Source: Pseudobdellovibrionaceae bacterium (lineage in GTDB: Bacteria; Bdellovibrionota; Bdellovibrionia; Bdellovibrionales; Bdellovibrionaceae). From it: a DNA stretch of 64,000 bases. Under the pieces are notes generated by a model that worked only from the letters and a program-made list of their open reading frames with translations, searched no databases and was not told the origin of the DNA. This document shows, piece by piece, positions 8,689 to 17,470 of this stretch. Every line of letters begins with the position of its first letter. Positions within the stretch are counted from its first letter, which is position 1. Where the stretch lies: positions 172,581 to 236,580 of the forward strand of contig JAOASS010000004.1 in NCBI GenBank assembly GCA_030158485.1, in the 5' to 3' direction. A program made the position numbers and the translations under genes.

Positions 8689-9513
8689 ATGAGAAAATAT
8701 ATTCTTTTATTAAACTGTCTTATCTTCATTTCTTGCGCTGAAAAAAAACTGGCTGACTTGCCTTCATCTATTTCGGGTTCTGTTGATCAGCTTCCCCCGC
8801 CAACAGACATGCCTGACAGCGGATTAACTTCCGATGATAAAAACTTAGAAAAGCTATCCCGTGATGTTGCTTTCTATAAAAGTCGGTACCAGATGCCTGA
8901 TGTTTACAAAAAAATAACAAATGATCGTGGAAATGACTTTGAAGATCTTTACGGTACTCGAAATATGCGTGAAGTCTTAGCTGGTGTTTACTACCGAGGT
9001 GGTGGAAATAATAAGTATCATAAAAAAAATCCCAGAAGTAATACGAATCCTTTACCCGCGGATGGCCTGATAAACTTATGTCAAGACGGATTTGTCACGA
9101 GCCTTTACTTTTACGAAACAAATTATAAGTCGGCAAAACCAGTCAATCCTTGCTTTCTACGGAATTCAGGTGACGCCAACACACTTAACTATCAACAACT
9201 AACAGCTTTCTCGATTCAAGATTTTAGACCTTTTCTGCAATTGATTCACGACCGCATCAAAGGGAAATTAACAGGTCCTATCTATGGTCATTGTTGGAAT
9301 GGATGGCATGCCTCGGGTCTGATGGCGTCTGTCGCTTTAAAACAGTTTTGTGACTTTACTGATGAAGAAGCAGATTTTTACTGGGTTAATAATACTGATG
9401 GGAATTCGAAGGGCTATGAAAGCGTTAGAAAAAAAGTACGAGCTTATAAAATGATCGCCGGTCTTGAAATCACAGAACAAGAAAAAGCTCTTATTTGTCC
9501 GCGTTCAAAATAA
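8689..9513 (+). CDS. Lipoprotein with degenerate dual-specificity-phosphatase-like motif
   Basis: A 274-residue lipoprotein (lipobox FISC, Cys16). The C-terminal half looks like a Cys-phosphatase fold: a strand GLINLCQDGF, a helix before GPIYGHCWNGWHASG (197-210), then a hydrophobic helix LMASVALKQF. The HC loop resembles HCxxGxxR(S/T), with Cys, Gly and Ser in register, but the invariant Arg is replaced by Ala, with a His just before it. Normal phosphatase chemistry is therefore doubtful: it may bind phosphate ligands or use another mechanism. Residues 20-60 are a Pro/Ser linker from the membrane anchor. It follows the kinase-like gene by 73 bases on the same strand. Confidence 0.6.
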   Translation: MRKYILLLNCLIFISCAEKKLADLPSSISGSVDQLPPPTDMPDSGLTSDDKNLEKLSRDVAFYKSRYQMPDVYKKITNDRGNDFEDLYGTRNMREVLAGVYYRGGGNNKYHKKNPRSNTNPLPADGLINLCQDGFVTSLYFYETNYKSAKPVNPCFLRNSGDANTLNYQQLTAFSIQDFRPFLQLIHDRIKGKLTGPIYGHCWNGWHASGLMASVALKQFCDFTDEEADFYWVNNTDGNSKGYESVRKKVRAYKMIAGLEITEQEKALICPRSK

Positions 9514-9535
9514 AATTAATCTTTCAATTTTTTTT

Positions 9536-9560
9536 CTGCTCAAGACTAAAGCTTGAGCAG
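9536..9560. terminator. Hairpin between convergent lipoprotein and nuoI genes
   Basis: CTGCTCAAG (9536-9544) pairs with CTTGAGCAG (9552-9560) around a 7-base loop. A run of T precedes it on the plus strand (an A/U-rich tail for minus-strand transcripts) and a looser T-rich stretch follows. It lies between the ends of two converging genes, so it is probably a bidirectional terminator. Confidence 0.65.
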
Positions 9561-9573
9561 CGAATATTTTTGT

Positions 9574-10098
9574 TTAAATTCCAGATTTATGACGTTCAGC
9601 TTCGTCAACAACAGACACAACTCCGCCCTTAAGCTGAGGACGATAAGCTAAGTGATTAATGTCGTATATAAATTTGCTTCCATTTGCACCTGGAGTTTGC
9701 CATTCAGGTCCCATACGAATGGCGTCGACCGGACAAGCTTCTTCACAAAAGCCACAAAAAACACATCTTAAAATATCAATCTCGTAAGCGATCGGATATT
9801 TTTCTACAGTTGGATCGTTATGTTCAGCAGCTAAAATATTGATACATTCTGCCGGACAATTCGTAGCGCAAAGCATACAAGCTGTACAACGAATGCTGCC
9901 ATCTTTTTTAACTGTTAAAACGTGGTTCCCTTTGAATCGTGCAGAGTATTCATACTTTTCCTCTGGATAATTCAATGTGATCATTTTCTTCTGATTAAAA
10001 AGGTTTGTGATAAGGTGCTTAAACGTGATCCCAAGACCACCCAAAATACCAGTCAAATACCATTTTGATTTTTCAGGACTGTTTGAGACAACACTCAT
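9574..10098 (-). CDS. nuoI: NADH-quinone oxidoreductase subunit I
   Basis: A 174-residue ferredoxin-like subunit of complex I. It has two 4Fe-4S motifs, CTACMLCATNCP and CVFCGFCEEACP, which bind clusters N6a and N6b and pass electrons from NuoG to NuoB. The N-terminal helix region (GLGITFKHLITNLF) is the usual membrane-contacting part. It is the last gene of the nuo operon and overlaps nuoG by ATGA. In most genomes nuoH precedes nuoI; here it does not. Confidence 0.96.
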   Translation of the reverse strand: MSVVSNSPEKSKWYLTGILGGLGITFKHLITNLFNQKKMITLNYPEEKYEYSARFKGNHVLTVKKDGSIRCTACMLCATNCPAECINILAAEHNDPTVEKYPIAYEIDILRCVFCGFCEEACPVDAIRMGPEWQTPGANGSKFIYDINHLAYRPQLKGGVVSVVDEAERHKSGI

Positions 10099-11672
10099 AA
10101 AGACCCTCGCTTGTAGACAAATTCATTTTTTTTACGATGTTCCAATGTCACTTGATCTGGCCTGCGACTAGCATCGATAAAAGTATCGACAGCTTCCATT
10201 TTTATGATTGGAATATTTTGGCCTGACACAAGATAAGAAGCTTCCGCTAAGGTTAACGCCTCACTGACGATCGTTGTTGCTTTCTTAAATTTTTGCTCTA
10301 ACCCTTGATTGTTAATGAAGCTTCCTTCTTTTTCTAAGTAAGACTTCATAGGAACTAACCAAACATTATTCGTTAGCTTTTCAAAATCTTCAGACTTACA
10401 TGCTGTTGTCCAAATTATATTTTGTACTGAACCTAGGCTTTGAATTTTTTCTTTCATGTCTTCGTATACAGCCATATTTTCTGGACCAGCTACAAATACA
10501 GTCTGAATTGCACCCGACTTAATTCCACTTATTAAATCATTCCAATCAGTTTTGATACCACTGGCATTCATTGCCAACTCGACACCTTTTGTATTTGGGT
10601 TGCGATCACCGCGAAGTAGAAGACCATCGAACTCATTCCACTTTTCAGCCTGATTCTGCCAATGAAATACATTTTTTGTTGGCAAGTTTTTAAGTAAAAT
10701 TTGGTATTCGTGAGTTGAGTACTGACCCGTCAAAATAATCGCCAACTTTTCACCAGCAGACTTAATAACTTGATAAGCTTCTTTCGCTAGTGCTCCAGCG
10801 TCCATGTCCGTCCATGTCGACTGACCTTTTTGCTTCATGCGACCTTTTAAAAGTCTGTGCTCACGGTTAACAAATTTATAAATGCCACGACCTTCATCGC
10901 ACATCCAATGACCATTTACTTTTTCATTGTAAACAGGCTTAACGCGAAAAGCGCCTTCTTTGTTGTAATAGACTTTAACATTACAACCCGTTGAACAGCC
11001 TGTACAAAGCGTTTCAGAATCCTTCAGATACCAAACTCGTTGGCGAAATCTAAAATCTTTTGATGTCAAAGCACCTACTGGACAAATATCAACTGTGTTC
11101 AAAGAATAATTATTATCAAGGGGCTTGCCATCAAAAGTACCGACTTCGGTTCTATCACCACGATTAAAAAGTCCCAATTCGTTTGTTTTAGAAACTTCAT
11201 CTGTAAATCGAACGCAACGAGAGCATAAAATACAACGTTCCGAATCCAGCACAACTGTTGGTCCTAAATCTACAACTTTATGTTTCTTAACTTTGGGCTC
11301 GGCCATTTCAGAACTGTATTTTCCGAATTGCATATACTGATCTTGAAGTCCACATTCTCCCGCTTGATCGCAAACAGGGCAATCTAGCGGATGATTAATC
11401 AAATGGAAATCTAATACCCACTTGACTCCGTCTTTGATTTTTTCAGCCTGATTCGTGACTTTCATTCCTTCGGTCACAACAGTATTACAAGCGATCTGTG
11501 GTCGAGGATTACCTTCAATATCAACGATACACAACCGACAAACTCCGGCAACGCTGAGTCCAGGATGATAACAATAATGAGCTATTCCCTCATTGAGCTT
11601 ATAAAAAGCTTCCATGATGGTTGCGCCTTCTTTAACTTCAACCTCGTGTCCATTAATGGTGCATTTGGGCAT
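10095..11672 (-). CDS. nuoG: NADH-quinone oxidoreductase subunit G
   Basis: A 525-residue NuoG, shorter than many (often 680-900). The N-terminal 2Fe-2S domain (HYCYHPGLSVAGVCRLC, then a Cys in IACNT), the N5-type CPVCDQAGECGLQDQY, the 4Fe-4S set CILCSRC with DICPVGAL, and CTGCSTGC are all present. The molybdopterin-oxidoreductase-like C-terminal half is reduced. It carries electrons from NuoF toward NuoI. The start at 11672 (MPKCTING) has AAAGGAA just upstream; an in-frame extension to 11744 lies inside nuoF and is rejected. It overlaps nuoF by 20 bases and nuoI by 4. Confidence 0.95.
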   Translation of the reverse strand: MPKCTINGHEVEVKEGATIMEAFYKLNEGIAHYCYHPGLSVAGVCRLCIVDIEGNPRPQIACNTVVTEGMKVTNQAEKIKDGVKWVLDFHLINHPLDCPVCDQAGECGLQDQYMQFGKYSSEMAEPKVKKHKVVDLGPTVVLDSERCILCSRCVRFTDEVSKTNELGLFNRGDRTEVGTFDGKPLDNNYSLNTVDICPVGALTSKDFRFRQRVWYLKDSETLCTGCSTGCNVKVYYNKEGAFRVKPVYNEKVNGHWMCDEGRGIYKFVNREHRLLKGRMKQKGQSTWTDMDAGALAKEAYQVIKSAGEKLAIILTGQYSTHEYQILLKNLPTKNVFHWQNQAEKWNEFDGLLLRGDRNPNTKGVELAMNASGIKTDWNDLISGIKSGAIQTVFVAGPENMAVYEDMKEKIQSLGSVQNIIWTTACKSEDFEKLTNNVWLVPMKSYLEKEGSFINNQGLEQKFKKATTIVSEALTLAEASYLVSGQNIPIIKMEAVDTFIDASRRPDQVTLEHRKKNEFVYKRGSL

Positions 11673-12945
11673 AGTTTGTTCCTTTAACTTTAGAACGTCC
11701 TTCACGAACAAAGAACTCAAATTCATCTCTAAATTTTGATACAAAACTTAATACAGGCAAAGCGGCTGCATCTGAAAGAGCACAAATTGTGCGGCCTTTC
11801 ATATTGTCAGCTACTTTTAATAAAAGATCGATATCTTGCAATCGCCCACGGCCTTCTAAGATTGAATGAACAATCTTATTCAACCAACCTGTTCCTTCAC
11901 GACAAGGCGTGCACTGACCACAAGATTCATGATGATAAAAGTGAGTTAAAACACCCAACATGTCCACCATACACTGAGAGTCATCGATCACAATAATAGC
12001 GCCAGAACCCAGCATGGTACCCATGCTAGCTAAACATTCGTAATCAAGAGTCGCACGATCCACTTCTTCAGCATTCAATACGGGAGCCGATGATCCACCT
12101 GGAATAACAGCTTTTAATTTACGGCCAGGCTTCATCCCGCCGCCCAAATTAAAAATCATGTCTTTTAAGCTATAACCAAGTGGAACTTCATAGTTTCCAG
12201 GCTTTACAATATTTCCACTCAAAGAAAAAAGTTTTGAACCTGCTGACTTTTCTGTTCCGTATTTTCTAAACCCTTGAGCGCCATCACGAATAATATATTT
12301 AACAGCGGCTAAAGTTTCGACGTTATTCACAATTGTGGGTTTTTTTAAATATCCTTGAATTGCAGGAAATGGGGGTTTTAATTTGGGCTGACCTTTCAAA
12401 CCCTCTAGAGAAGAAATCATTCCGGTTTCTTCTCCACAGATATAAGCGCCAGCTCCGGCGTAAACATCCATTTCATGATCAAAACCAGATCCTAAAATAT
12501 TTTTTCCCAGCAACCCGGCCGCATAAGCTTCTTTGATTGCTTTCACGACGCAAGCAATTGGGTAATCGTATTCACCACGAATATAAATATAAGATTTTTT
12601 AGCGCCTATTGCGTAGGCTGAAATAATCATTCCTTCAATCAACTGGTGAGGAGCTCTTTCCATCATCATGCGATCTTTAAAAGTTCCGGGTTCACCCTCG
12701 TCTGCATTACAAAGTAAGTAACGAGGTTCCCCATTTTTAGGTAAAAAGCCCCACTTCACACCCGTCGCGAAACCAGCACCACCTCGGCCTCTGAGCCCTG
12801 ACTTTTTAACTTCTTCCGTAATTTCTTCAGGCTTCATTTTGAAAGCGCGTTCAAGTTGAACGTAACCGCCGTTCTTTTTATAGCCCTCAAGACCTTGGAA
12901 TTCATTTAAATGATAAAATTCTGTTAAGTATTTTACTTCACTCAT
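11653..12945 (-). CDS. nuoF: NADH-quinone oxidoreductase subunit F
   Basis: A 430-residue NADH-binding subunit. The glycine-rich NADH site (GLRGRGGAGFATGVKW), the FMN region (CNADEGEPGTFKDR, then GAGAYICGEETGMISS) and the C-terminal 4Fe-4S N3 motif (ESCGQCTPCREGTG with a later Cys in RTICAL) are all visible and full length. It oxidises NADH and passes electrons via FMN and N3. Its start overlaps the nuoE stop by 4 bases. Confidence 0.97.
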   Translation of the reverse strand: MSEVKYLTEFYHLNEFQGLEGYKKNGGYVQLERAFKMKPEEITEEVKKSGLRGRGGAGFATGVKWGFLPKNGEPRYLLCNADEGEPGTFKDRMMMERAPHQLIEGMIISAYAIGAKKSYIYIRGEYDYPIACVVKAIKEAYAAGLLGKNILGSGFDHEMDVYAGAGAYICGEETGMISSLEGLKGQPKLKPPFPAIQGYLKKPTIVNNVETLAAVKYIIRDGAQGFRKYGTEKSAGSKLFSLSGNIVKPGNYEVPLGYSLKDMIFNLGGGMKPGRKLKAVIPGGSSAPVLNAEEVDRATLDYECLASMGTMLGSGAIIVIDDSQCMVDMLGVLTHFYHHESCGQCTPCREGTGWLNKIVHSILEGRGRLQDIDLLLKVADNMKGRTICALSDAAALPVLSFVSKFRDEFEFFVREGRSKVKGTNYAQMHH

Positions 12946-13415
12946 TTCATGCCTCTTAAAATATTCATCGCAGATTCGTTTGTGAGGTTTTCGTAGTACT
13001 TGTCATTCACTTGCATCATTGGAGCTGTTCCACAAGAGCCTAAGCATTCAACACGACTAACCGTGAACCGTCCATCTTCCGTGAGGTCCCCTAATTTAAC
13101 TTTTAATTCTTTACAAATATGGTTTGCAAGTTCACGCCCACCTTCAAGAGCACACGAAATATTCGTACAAACTTGAACATGATATTGACCAACAGGCTGT
13201 TGATTAAACATCGTATAAAATTGAAAAACTTCACTGATTTTACTTTCTGGGATCTCCATCACTCTTGAGAGATGGTGAATCACATCATTTGAAATCCAAC
13301 CCTTATTTTCTTTTTGGGCTATATAAAGACTGGGAATAATGGCGGAATCTTTAGCTTCATACCTTGCCAGTTCTTTTTTGACTGCGCTCAATCCTTCAGA
13401 AGACAACTGAAACAT
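12942..13415 (-). CDS. nuoE: NADH-quinone oxidoreductase subunit E
   Basis: A 157-residue thioredoxin-like 2Fe-2S subunit. The cluster N1a ligands are in CTNISCALEGG and VECLGSCGTAP; the N-terminal helical part (IIPSLYIAQKENKGWIS) is typical. It pairs with NuoF in the NADH-dehydrogenase module. AAAGGAA lies a few bases before the ATG, and the gene begins 12 bases after nuoCD ends. Confidence 0.95.
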   Translation of the reverse strand: MFQLSSEGLSAVKKELARYEAKDSAIIPSLYIAQKENKGWISNDVIHHLSRVMEIPESKISEVFQFYTMFNQQPVGQYHVQVCTNISCALEGGRELANHICKELKVKLGDLTEDGRFTVSRVECLGSCGTAPMMQVNDKYYENLTNESAMNILRGMK

Positions 13416-13427
13416 CTTGTATTTCCT

Positions 13428-15110
13428 TTACCGATCCAACTCGCCAGCAATAACATTCATGCTGGCTACTGTTGCAATTGCATCCGCGAGCATAGCACCG
13501 CGAACGACATGTGGATAAGACTGATAGATAGCAAAACAAGGCGGTCTAACTTTCAAGCGGTAAGGGTTCGCTGAACCATCACTGATTAAATAGAATCCAA
13601 GTTCGCCGTTGGGAGCTTCAGTCGCATCATAAGTTTCTCCCATTTGGGGTCTAAGACCTTTAATCACAAGCATAAAATGGTTCATCAGACCTTCGATATT
13701 ACCGTAAACATCTTTCTTTTCAGGCAGCGCAATGCCCCGATCACGTACAGAAAAATCACCGCCCGGAATTTTTTTACAAACTTGTTCGATAATTCGAATA
13801 CTTTGTTTCATTTCTTCAATGCGAACTAAATAACGATCGTAAACGTCACCGTTTGTTCCAACCGGTACGTCAAAATCCAAACCATCATAACCATAATAAG
13901 GAGCCGCTTTACGTAAATCAAGATTCACACCACTGGCCCGCAATAAAGGTCCCGTGTAACCCCAATCAATCGCTTCATTGGCCTTAACGGGGCAAACGCC
14001 TTGAGTTCGCTTAATAAAAATTTTGTTATCTAGTAAAAGTTTGGTAATTTCATCGACACCTGCACGCATTTCCTTACAGAAACCTAGAACTTCATCAAAC
14101 CAACCTTCAGGCGCATCTTGAGCCATTCCACCAATCCGAGTCATACTCACTGTCAAACGGGCGCCACAAAGTTTTTCAAATAAATTATAAACTTTTTCTC
14201 TGTAAGTGAAGAGATGGAAGAAACCTGTTAAAGCACCTAAGTCTAAACCACCTGTGCCAACAGAAATAATATGGTCAATGATTCGAGAAAGCTCCATCAA
14301 AACAACACGCATCGCTTGCGCGCGCGGTGGAATTTCAATATTCAAAAGTTTTTCAACAGTTTTGCAATAGCCCACATTATTTGAAGGCGCCGAACAATAA
14401 TTCAAACGATCTGTGTAAGGAATGACTTGATTGTAAGGATGTGTTTCTGCCATTTTTTCAAAGCAACGATGCAAAAAACCAATTTCACAATTGGCCCGAA
14501 CAATTGTTTCACCATCTAATTCAACCATCACTCGAAGCGTGCCGTGCATAGCAGGATGGGACGGGCCAATGTTAAGTGGAATTAAATTTTCATTTAAAAC
14601 ATCACCACGCTGATTTTCTTCATGATCGAAATGAATCGGCAAAACATCGTTACAAGATTGTTGGCGGTCTGCTTCATAATCTTTTCTGAGGGGGTGGCCC
14701 ACAAACTGATGATGAGTTAAAAGTTTGCGTAAATTCGGATGACCTTGAAAAGGAATCCCAAACATGTCGTAAGCTTCGCGCTCGAACCAATCGGCGCCAC
14801 GCCAAATGCGGATCACAGAATCAACAGGCTCACCTTCAGAAACTTGAACTTTAATTCGAAGCCTTGAAGAATCATGGCTTGAAAACAAATGATATACCAC
14901 ATCAAATCTTTTGGCTCTTTGTGGATAGTCGACTCCGCAGATATCCATGAGGAAATCAAACCGACCTGATTGGCGTAAAAAAGTAAGGACCGGAACTAAA
15001 TCAGTTTTATTTATTTCCATCACGTCATCACCAACAACGTGGGCCATCTTAAATTTTGAAATATCAAATTGAGTTGCTAAATGTTTTTTGAGATCTTCAA
15101 GCTTTGTCAT
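13428..15110 (-). CDS. nuoCD: Fused NADH-quinone oxidoreductase subunits C and D
   Basis: A 560-residue fusion. Residues 1 to about 165 are the 30-kDa subunit C, including the signature around [20 protein letters not shown] and LRKDYE. From about 180 on it is the 49-kDa subunit D, starting [15 protein letters not shown], with [11 protein letters not shown], and ending near VIAGELDR. Subunit D forms the quinone pocket with NuoB. The same fusion is known in E. coli and some other lineages. The start at 15110 (MTKLEDL) is chosen; it overlaps nuoB by 14 bases. The frame extends upstream to 15158 but only within nuoB. Confidence 0.96.
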   Translation of the reverse strand: MTKLEDLKKHLATQFDISKFKMAHVVGDDVMEINKTDLVPVLTFLRQSGRFDFLMDICGVDYPQRAKRFDVVYHLFSSHDSSRLRIKVQVSEGEPVDSVIRIWRGADWFEREAYDMFGIPFQGHPNLRKLLTHHQFVGHPLRKDYEADRQQSCNDVLPIHFDHEENQRGDVLNENLIPLNIGPSHPAMHGTLRVMVELDGETIVRANCEIGFLHRCFEKMAETHPYNQVIPYTDRLNYCSAPSNNVGYCKTVEKLLNIEIPPRAQAMRVVLMELSRIIDHIISVGTGGLDLGALTGFFHLFTYREKVYNLFEKLCGARLTVSMTRIGGMAQDAPEGWFDEVLGFCKEMRAGVDEITKLLLDNKIFIKRTQGVCPVKANEAIDWGYTGPLLRASGVNLDLRKAAPYYGYDGLDFDVPVGTNGDVYDRYLVRIEEMKQSIRIIEQVCKKIPGGDFSVRDRGIALPEKKDVYGNIEGLMNHFMLVIKGLRPQMGETYDATEAPNGELGFYLISDGSANPYRLKVRPPCFAIYQSYPHVVRGAMLADAIATVASMNVIAGELDR

Positions 15111-15684
15111 AAGGATTTTTCCAGTTGTCTCTCCACGGGCGTGGTTGGTTAGTCGCAATCATTTTTTGTAAAAGCATAATGCCGTCTAAAACTGCTTCAG
15201 GAGTCGGAGGACAACCTGGAACATAAACATCAACAGGAATCACTTTGTCACACCCTTGAAGCACGTGATAAGCGCGGTAAAAACCACCGCTTGAAGCACA
15301 GGCACCCATTGATAAAACATATTTTGGTTCCAACATTTGTTCATAAATACGAACTAGAATCGGAGCCATTTTTTCAGTAATCGTTCCAGCGACTAAAAGC
15401 AAATCCGCCTGTCGAGGGGAAAACCGAACAACTTCCGCACCAAAACGGGCCAAATCGTATTTAGGTCCCATGACACTCATGAGTTCAATACCGCAACACG
15501 CAGTTCCGTAGGGAAGCGGCCACAGAGCATTTTTTCTACCCCAAGCGGCTAAAGCTTCAAGCTTAGTTGTAAAAGCAAAACTTCGTGACATATCGTCAGC
15601 TGTTTGACTGCCGACTCCTTGCACGTGAGTCGGAGTGTTTACCGAGCCCGTCATCTGATTTTGACCAGACAGTTGTTGTGACAC
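15097..15684 (-). CDS. nuoB: NADH-quinone oxidoreductase subunit B
   Basis: A 195-residue subunit carrying cluster N2. Ligand motifs are [19 protein letters not shown] and [14 protein letters not shown]. It sits at the junction with the membrane arm and gives electrons to quinone. I chose a GTG start at 15684 because a strong GGAGG lies seven bases upstream; an in-frame ATG at 15729 precedes that site and lacks one of its own. The first 40 residues are a low-complexity extension. It is the first gene of a six-gene operon lacking nuoA, H and J-N. Confidence 0.95.
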   Translation of the reverse strand: MSQQLSGQNQMTGSVNTPTHVQGVGSQTADDMSRSFAFTTKLEALAAWGRKNALWPLPYGTACCGIELMSVMGPKYDLARFGAEVVRFSPRQADLLLVAGTITEKMAPILVRIYEQMLEPKYVLSMGACASSGGFYRAYHVLQGCDKVIPVDVYVPGCPPTPEAVLDGIMLLQKMIATNQPRPWRDNWKNPYDKA

Positions 15685-15752
15685 TGTTAGCCTCCATATT
15701 TTATTGATTGGATTCGGATCCGCGAACAAAAAACAAATCGCAGTTCAGTTCC

Positions 15753-15781
15753 ATTTATTTTATTTCAAAATACATTCTCAA
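15753..15781 (-). promoter_or_regulatory. Candidate promoter of the nuo operon
   Basis: On the minus strand TTGAGA (15776-15781) is followed after 17 bases by ATAAAT (15753-15758), about 70 bases before the nuoB start. It is a weak match to -35/-10 consensus. The 265-base divergent gap to the subtilisin gene must hold promoters for both directions; no other motif stood out. Confidence 0.25.
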
Positions 15782-15949
15782 TAGACTTCCCATTAACTAA
15801 CTCGATTTTAAGCCAAAGCCAACAGCATTAAGTAGCTTAGACTATTCAACTTTTTCTTCTCAACGCGCTCGCTCACAGAATCTGAAAACATTGGACTTGG
15901 TTCCTTTTTGGTACCTATGCTTGACTACGACCTATGGAGGGGCCTTTTT

Positions 15950-17431
15950 ATGAACGCAATCAATCGAAAACATGTTCTCTTCGGTTATCTTTTGCTCGTG
16001 GGAGTTGTTGCCACATTGCTTTTGACAGAGCTTGCACAAGCAAGAAGCATTTCTCAAAAAGAAAACTCAGATATGCTGATAAAAGTGGCATCAAAGTCAA
16101 CTCAAGGTTTTTTAAGCACCCTGAGTCTGGGAACTCAAAATCAAGCTCAAGTCCTAGGAGGAGGCTGGATTCGACTTTCCAAAATGAATTCTCAGTTGGC
16201 TCAAATTTTATCACAAAATCCCGACATCGAATATATTCAACCAAACTATAAGCTAACCAACATGGAAAATTATAGCCTTAAAGACCCTCTTCGCATAAAA
16301 GCTTTGGAGCTTTATGCACGAAGTAATCCTGATTTCTCGAAGCTCGGACTTCGTCCTGACAACCCCACGATCCCTGCAACTCCAAACTCTCAGAAAGGAA
16401 CTGATCCTTTATTTCAAAACCAATGGGGCATGCTTGATATCGGCGTTTTACAAGCTTGGAAAGTGACAACCGGCAGTCCCGAAATGATTGTAGCTGTTAT
16501 CGATACCGGCGTTGACTACACTCACGAAGACTTACTTCCAAATATGTGGAGAAATACAAAAGAGATTCCTGACAACGGCCTTGATGATGATCAAAATGGA
16601 TATGTAGATGATATTGTGGGATGGGATTTTGTTTCAAAGGATAATAAACCCTATGATCTTGCAACTGATAACCCACTAGACCTTTTAAAAGGTGATGCTA
16701 ATCCTGGGCACGGCACCCATTGTGCGGGCAACGTAGCTGCAAAACTGAATAATAAATTAGGAATCGCAGGCGTCGCACCCAACGTTAAAATCATGGGACT
16801 TCGATTTATCAGCGAAAAGGGCTCCGGCACGACAGCCGATGCAATTTTAGCAATTCGCTATGCTGTTGATAATGGGGCTCAAATTTTATCAAACTCTTGG
16901 GGCGGCGAGGGTCAAGACGATGGCTCTCCAGAAAATTTAGCGCTTAAAGAAGCGATCCAATATTCAGTTGATAAAGGAACTCTATTTGTTGTAGCGGCAG
17001 GAAACGGTCGTAGCGGTCGTGGTTATAACAACGATACAGATGCCAACCCTATTTACCCAGCATCGTATAGTTTTGATAATATCATCACAGTCGCGGCTCT
17101 TGATAGTAGCGACAGGTTAGCTTCCTTTTCAAATTTTGGAGCCACAAAAGTTCATATTGGAGCCCCCGGAGTTAAAGTTTATTCCACTACGCCTGCGAAT
17201 GGATACTCTGATACTATCATCGACAAGTTAGGCTTCAAAGCCACTTGGGACGGAACTTCAATGGCAGCACCACATGTTGCAGGCGCTGCGGCCCTTTATT
17301 GGTCTGCTCACCCGCAAGCAAGTTACAAAGAAGTCAGAGCCGCATTGCTTCGATCTGTTAAAAAAATCACTTCATTAAATGGAAAAGTTTCTAGCGAAGG
17401 CAAGCTTGACGTAAAAGAATTGATGAAATAG
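15950..17431 (+). CDS. Secreted subtilisin-family serine protease (S8)
   Basis: A 493-residue exported protease. The signal/anchor region is MNAINRKHVLFGYLLLVGVV through about residue 30 (ends ELAQARS). An inhibitor-I9-like propeptide follows, ending NPDIEYIQPNY. The catalytic triad is visible: Asp in VIDTGVDYTH, His in GHGTHCAGN and Ser in GTSMAAPHVAG, with the oxyanion Asn in AAGNG. An acidic loop DNGLDDDQNGYVDD probably binds calcium. The start at 15950 follows GGAGG; an upstream in-frame ATG at 15908 would put 14 extra residues before the signal peptide. It is monocistronic or co-transcribed with the ABC exporter 15 bases downstream. It could serve prey or polymer degradation, which is inference. 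Confidence 0.95.
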   Translation: MNAINRKHVLFGYLLLVGVVATLLLTELAQARSISQKENSDMLIKVASKSTQGFLSTLSLGTQNQAQVLGGGWIRLSKMNSQLAQILSQNPDIEYIQPNYKLTNMENYSLKDPLRIKALELYARSNPDFSKLGLRPDNPTIPATPNSQKGTDPLFQNQWGMLDIGVLQAWKVTTGSPEMIVAVIDTGVDYTHEDLLPNMWRNTKEIPDNGLDDDQNGYVDDIVGWDFVSKDNKPYDLATDNPLDLLKGDANPGHGTHCAGNVAAKLNNKLGIAGVAPNVKIMGLRFISEKGSGTTADAILAIRYAVDNGAQILSNSWGGEGQDDGSPENLALKEAIQYSVDKGTLFVVAAGNGRSGRGYNNDTDANPIYPASYSFDNIITVAALDSSDRLASFSNFGATKVHIGAPGVKVYSTTPANGYSDTIIDKLGFKATWDGTSMAAPHVAGAAALYWSAHPQASYKEVRAALLRSVKKITSLNGKVSSEGKLDVKELMK

Positions 17432-17439
17432 TTCCACTT

Positions 17440-17470
17440 TTGAGGCATGGTCATTCACTTCATGCCTCAA
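17440..17470 (+). promoter_or_regulatory. Hairpin enclosing the start codon of the ABC exporter gene
   Basis: TTGAGGCATG (17440-17449) and CATGCCTCAA (17461-17470) form a perfect 10-bp stem with an 11-base loop. The GAGG ribosome-binding site and the ATG at 17447 lie in the left arm; a second in-frame ATG (17462) lies in the right arm. No T-run follows, so an intrinsic terminator is unlikely. It may limit translation initiation of the exporter relative to the upstream protease. Confidence 0.55.

Noticed and set aside
11673..11744. N-terminal extension of nuoG
   Set aside because: It lies within nuoF and a good ribosome-binding site precedes the shorter start at 11672.
15934..16251. A 105-codon open frame overlapping the subtilisin signal and propeptide region
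   Set aside because: The subtilisin frame has the signal peptide, propeptide and catalytic motifs; this frame has none.
17440..17470. Hairpin read as an intrinsic terminator of the subtilisin gene
   Set aside because: No T-run follows either arm, and the start codon of the next gene lies inside the stem.
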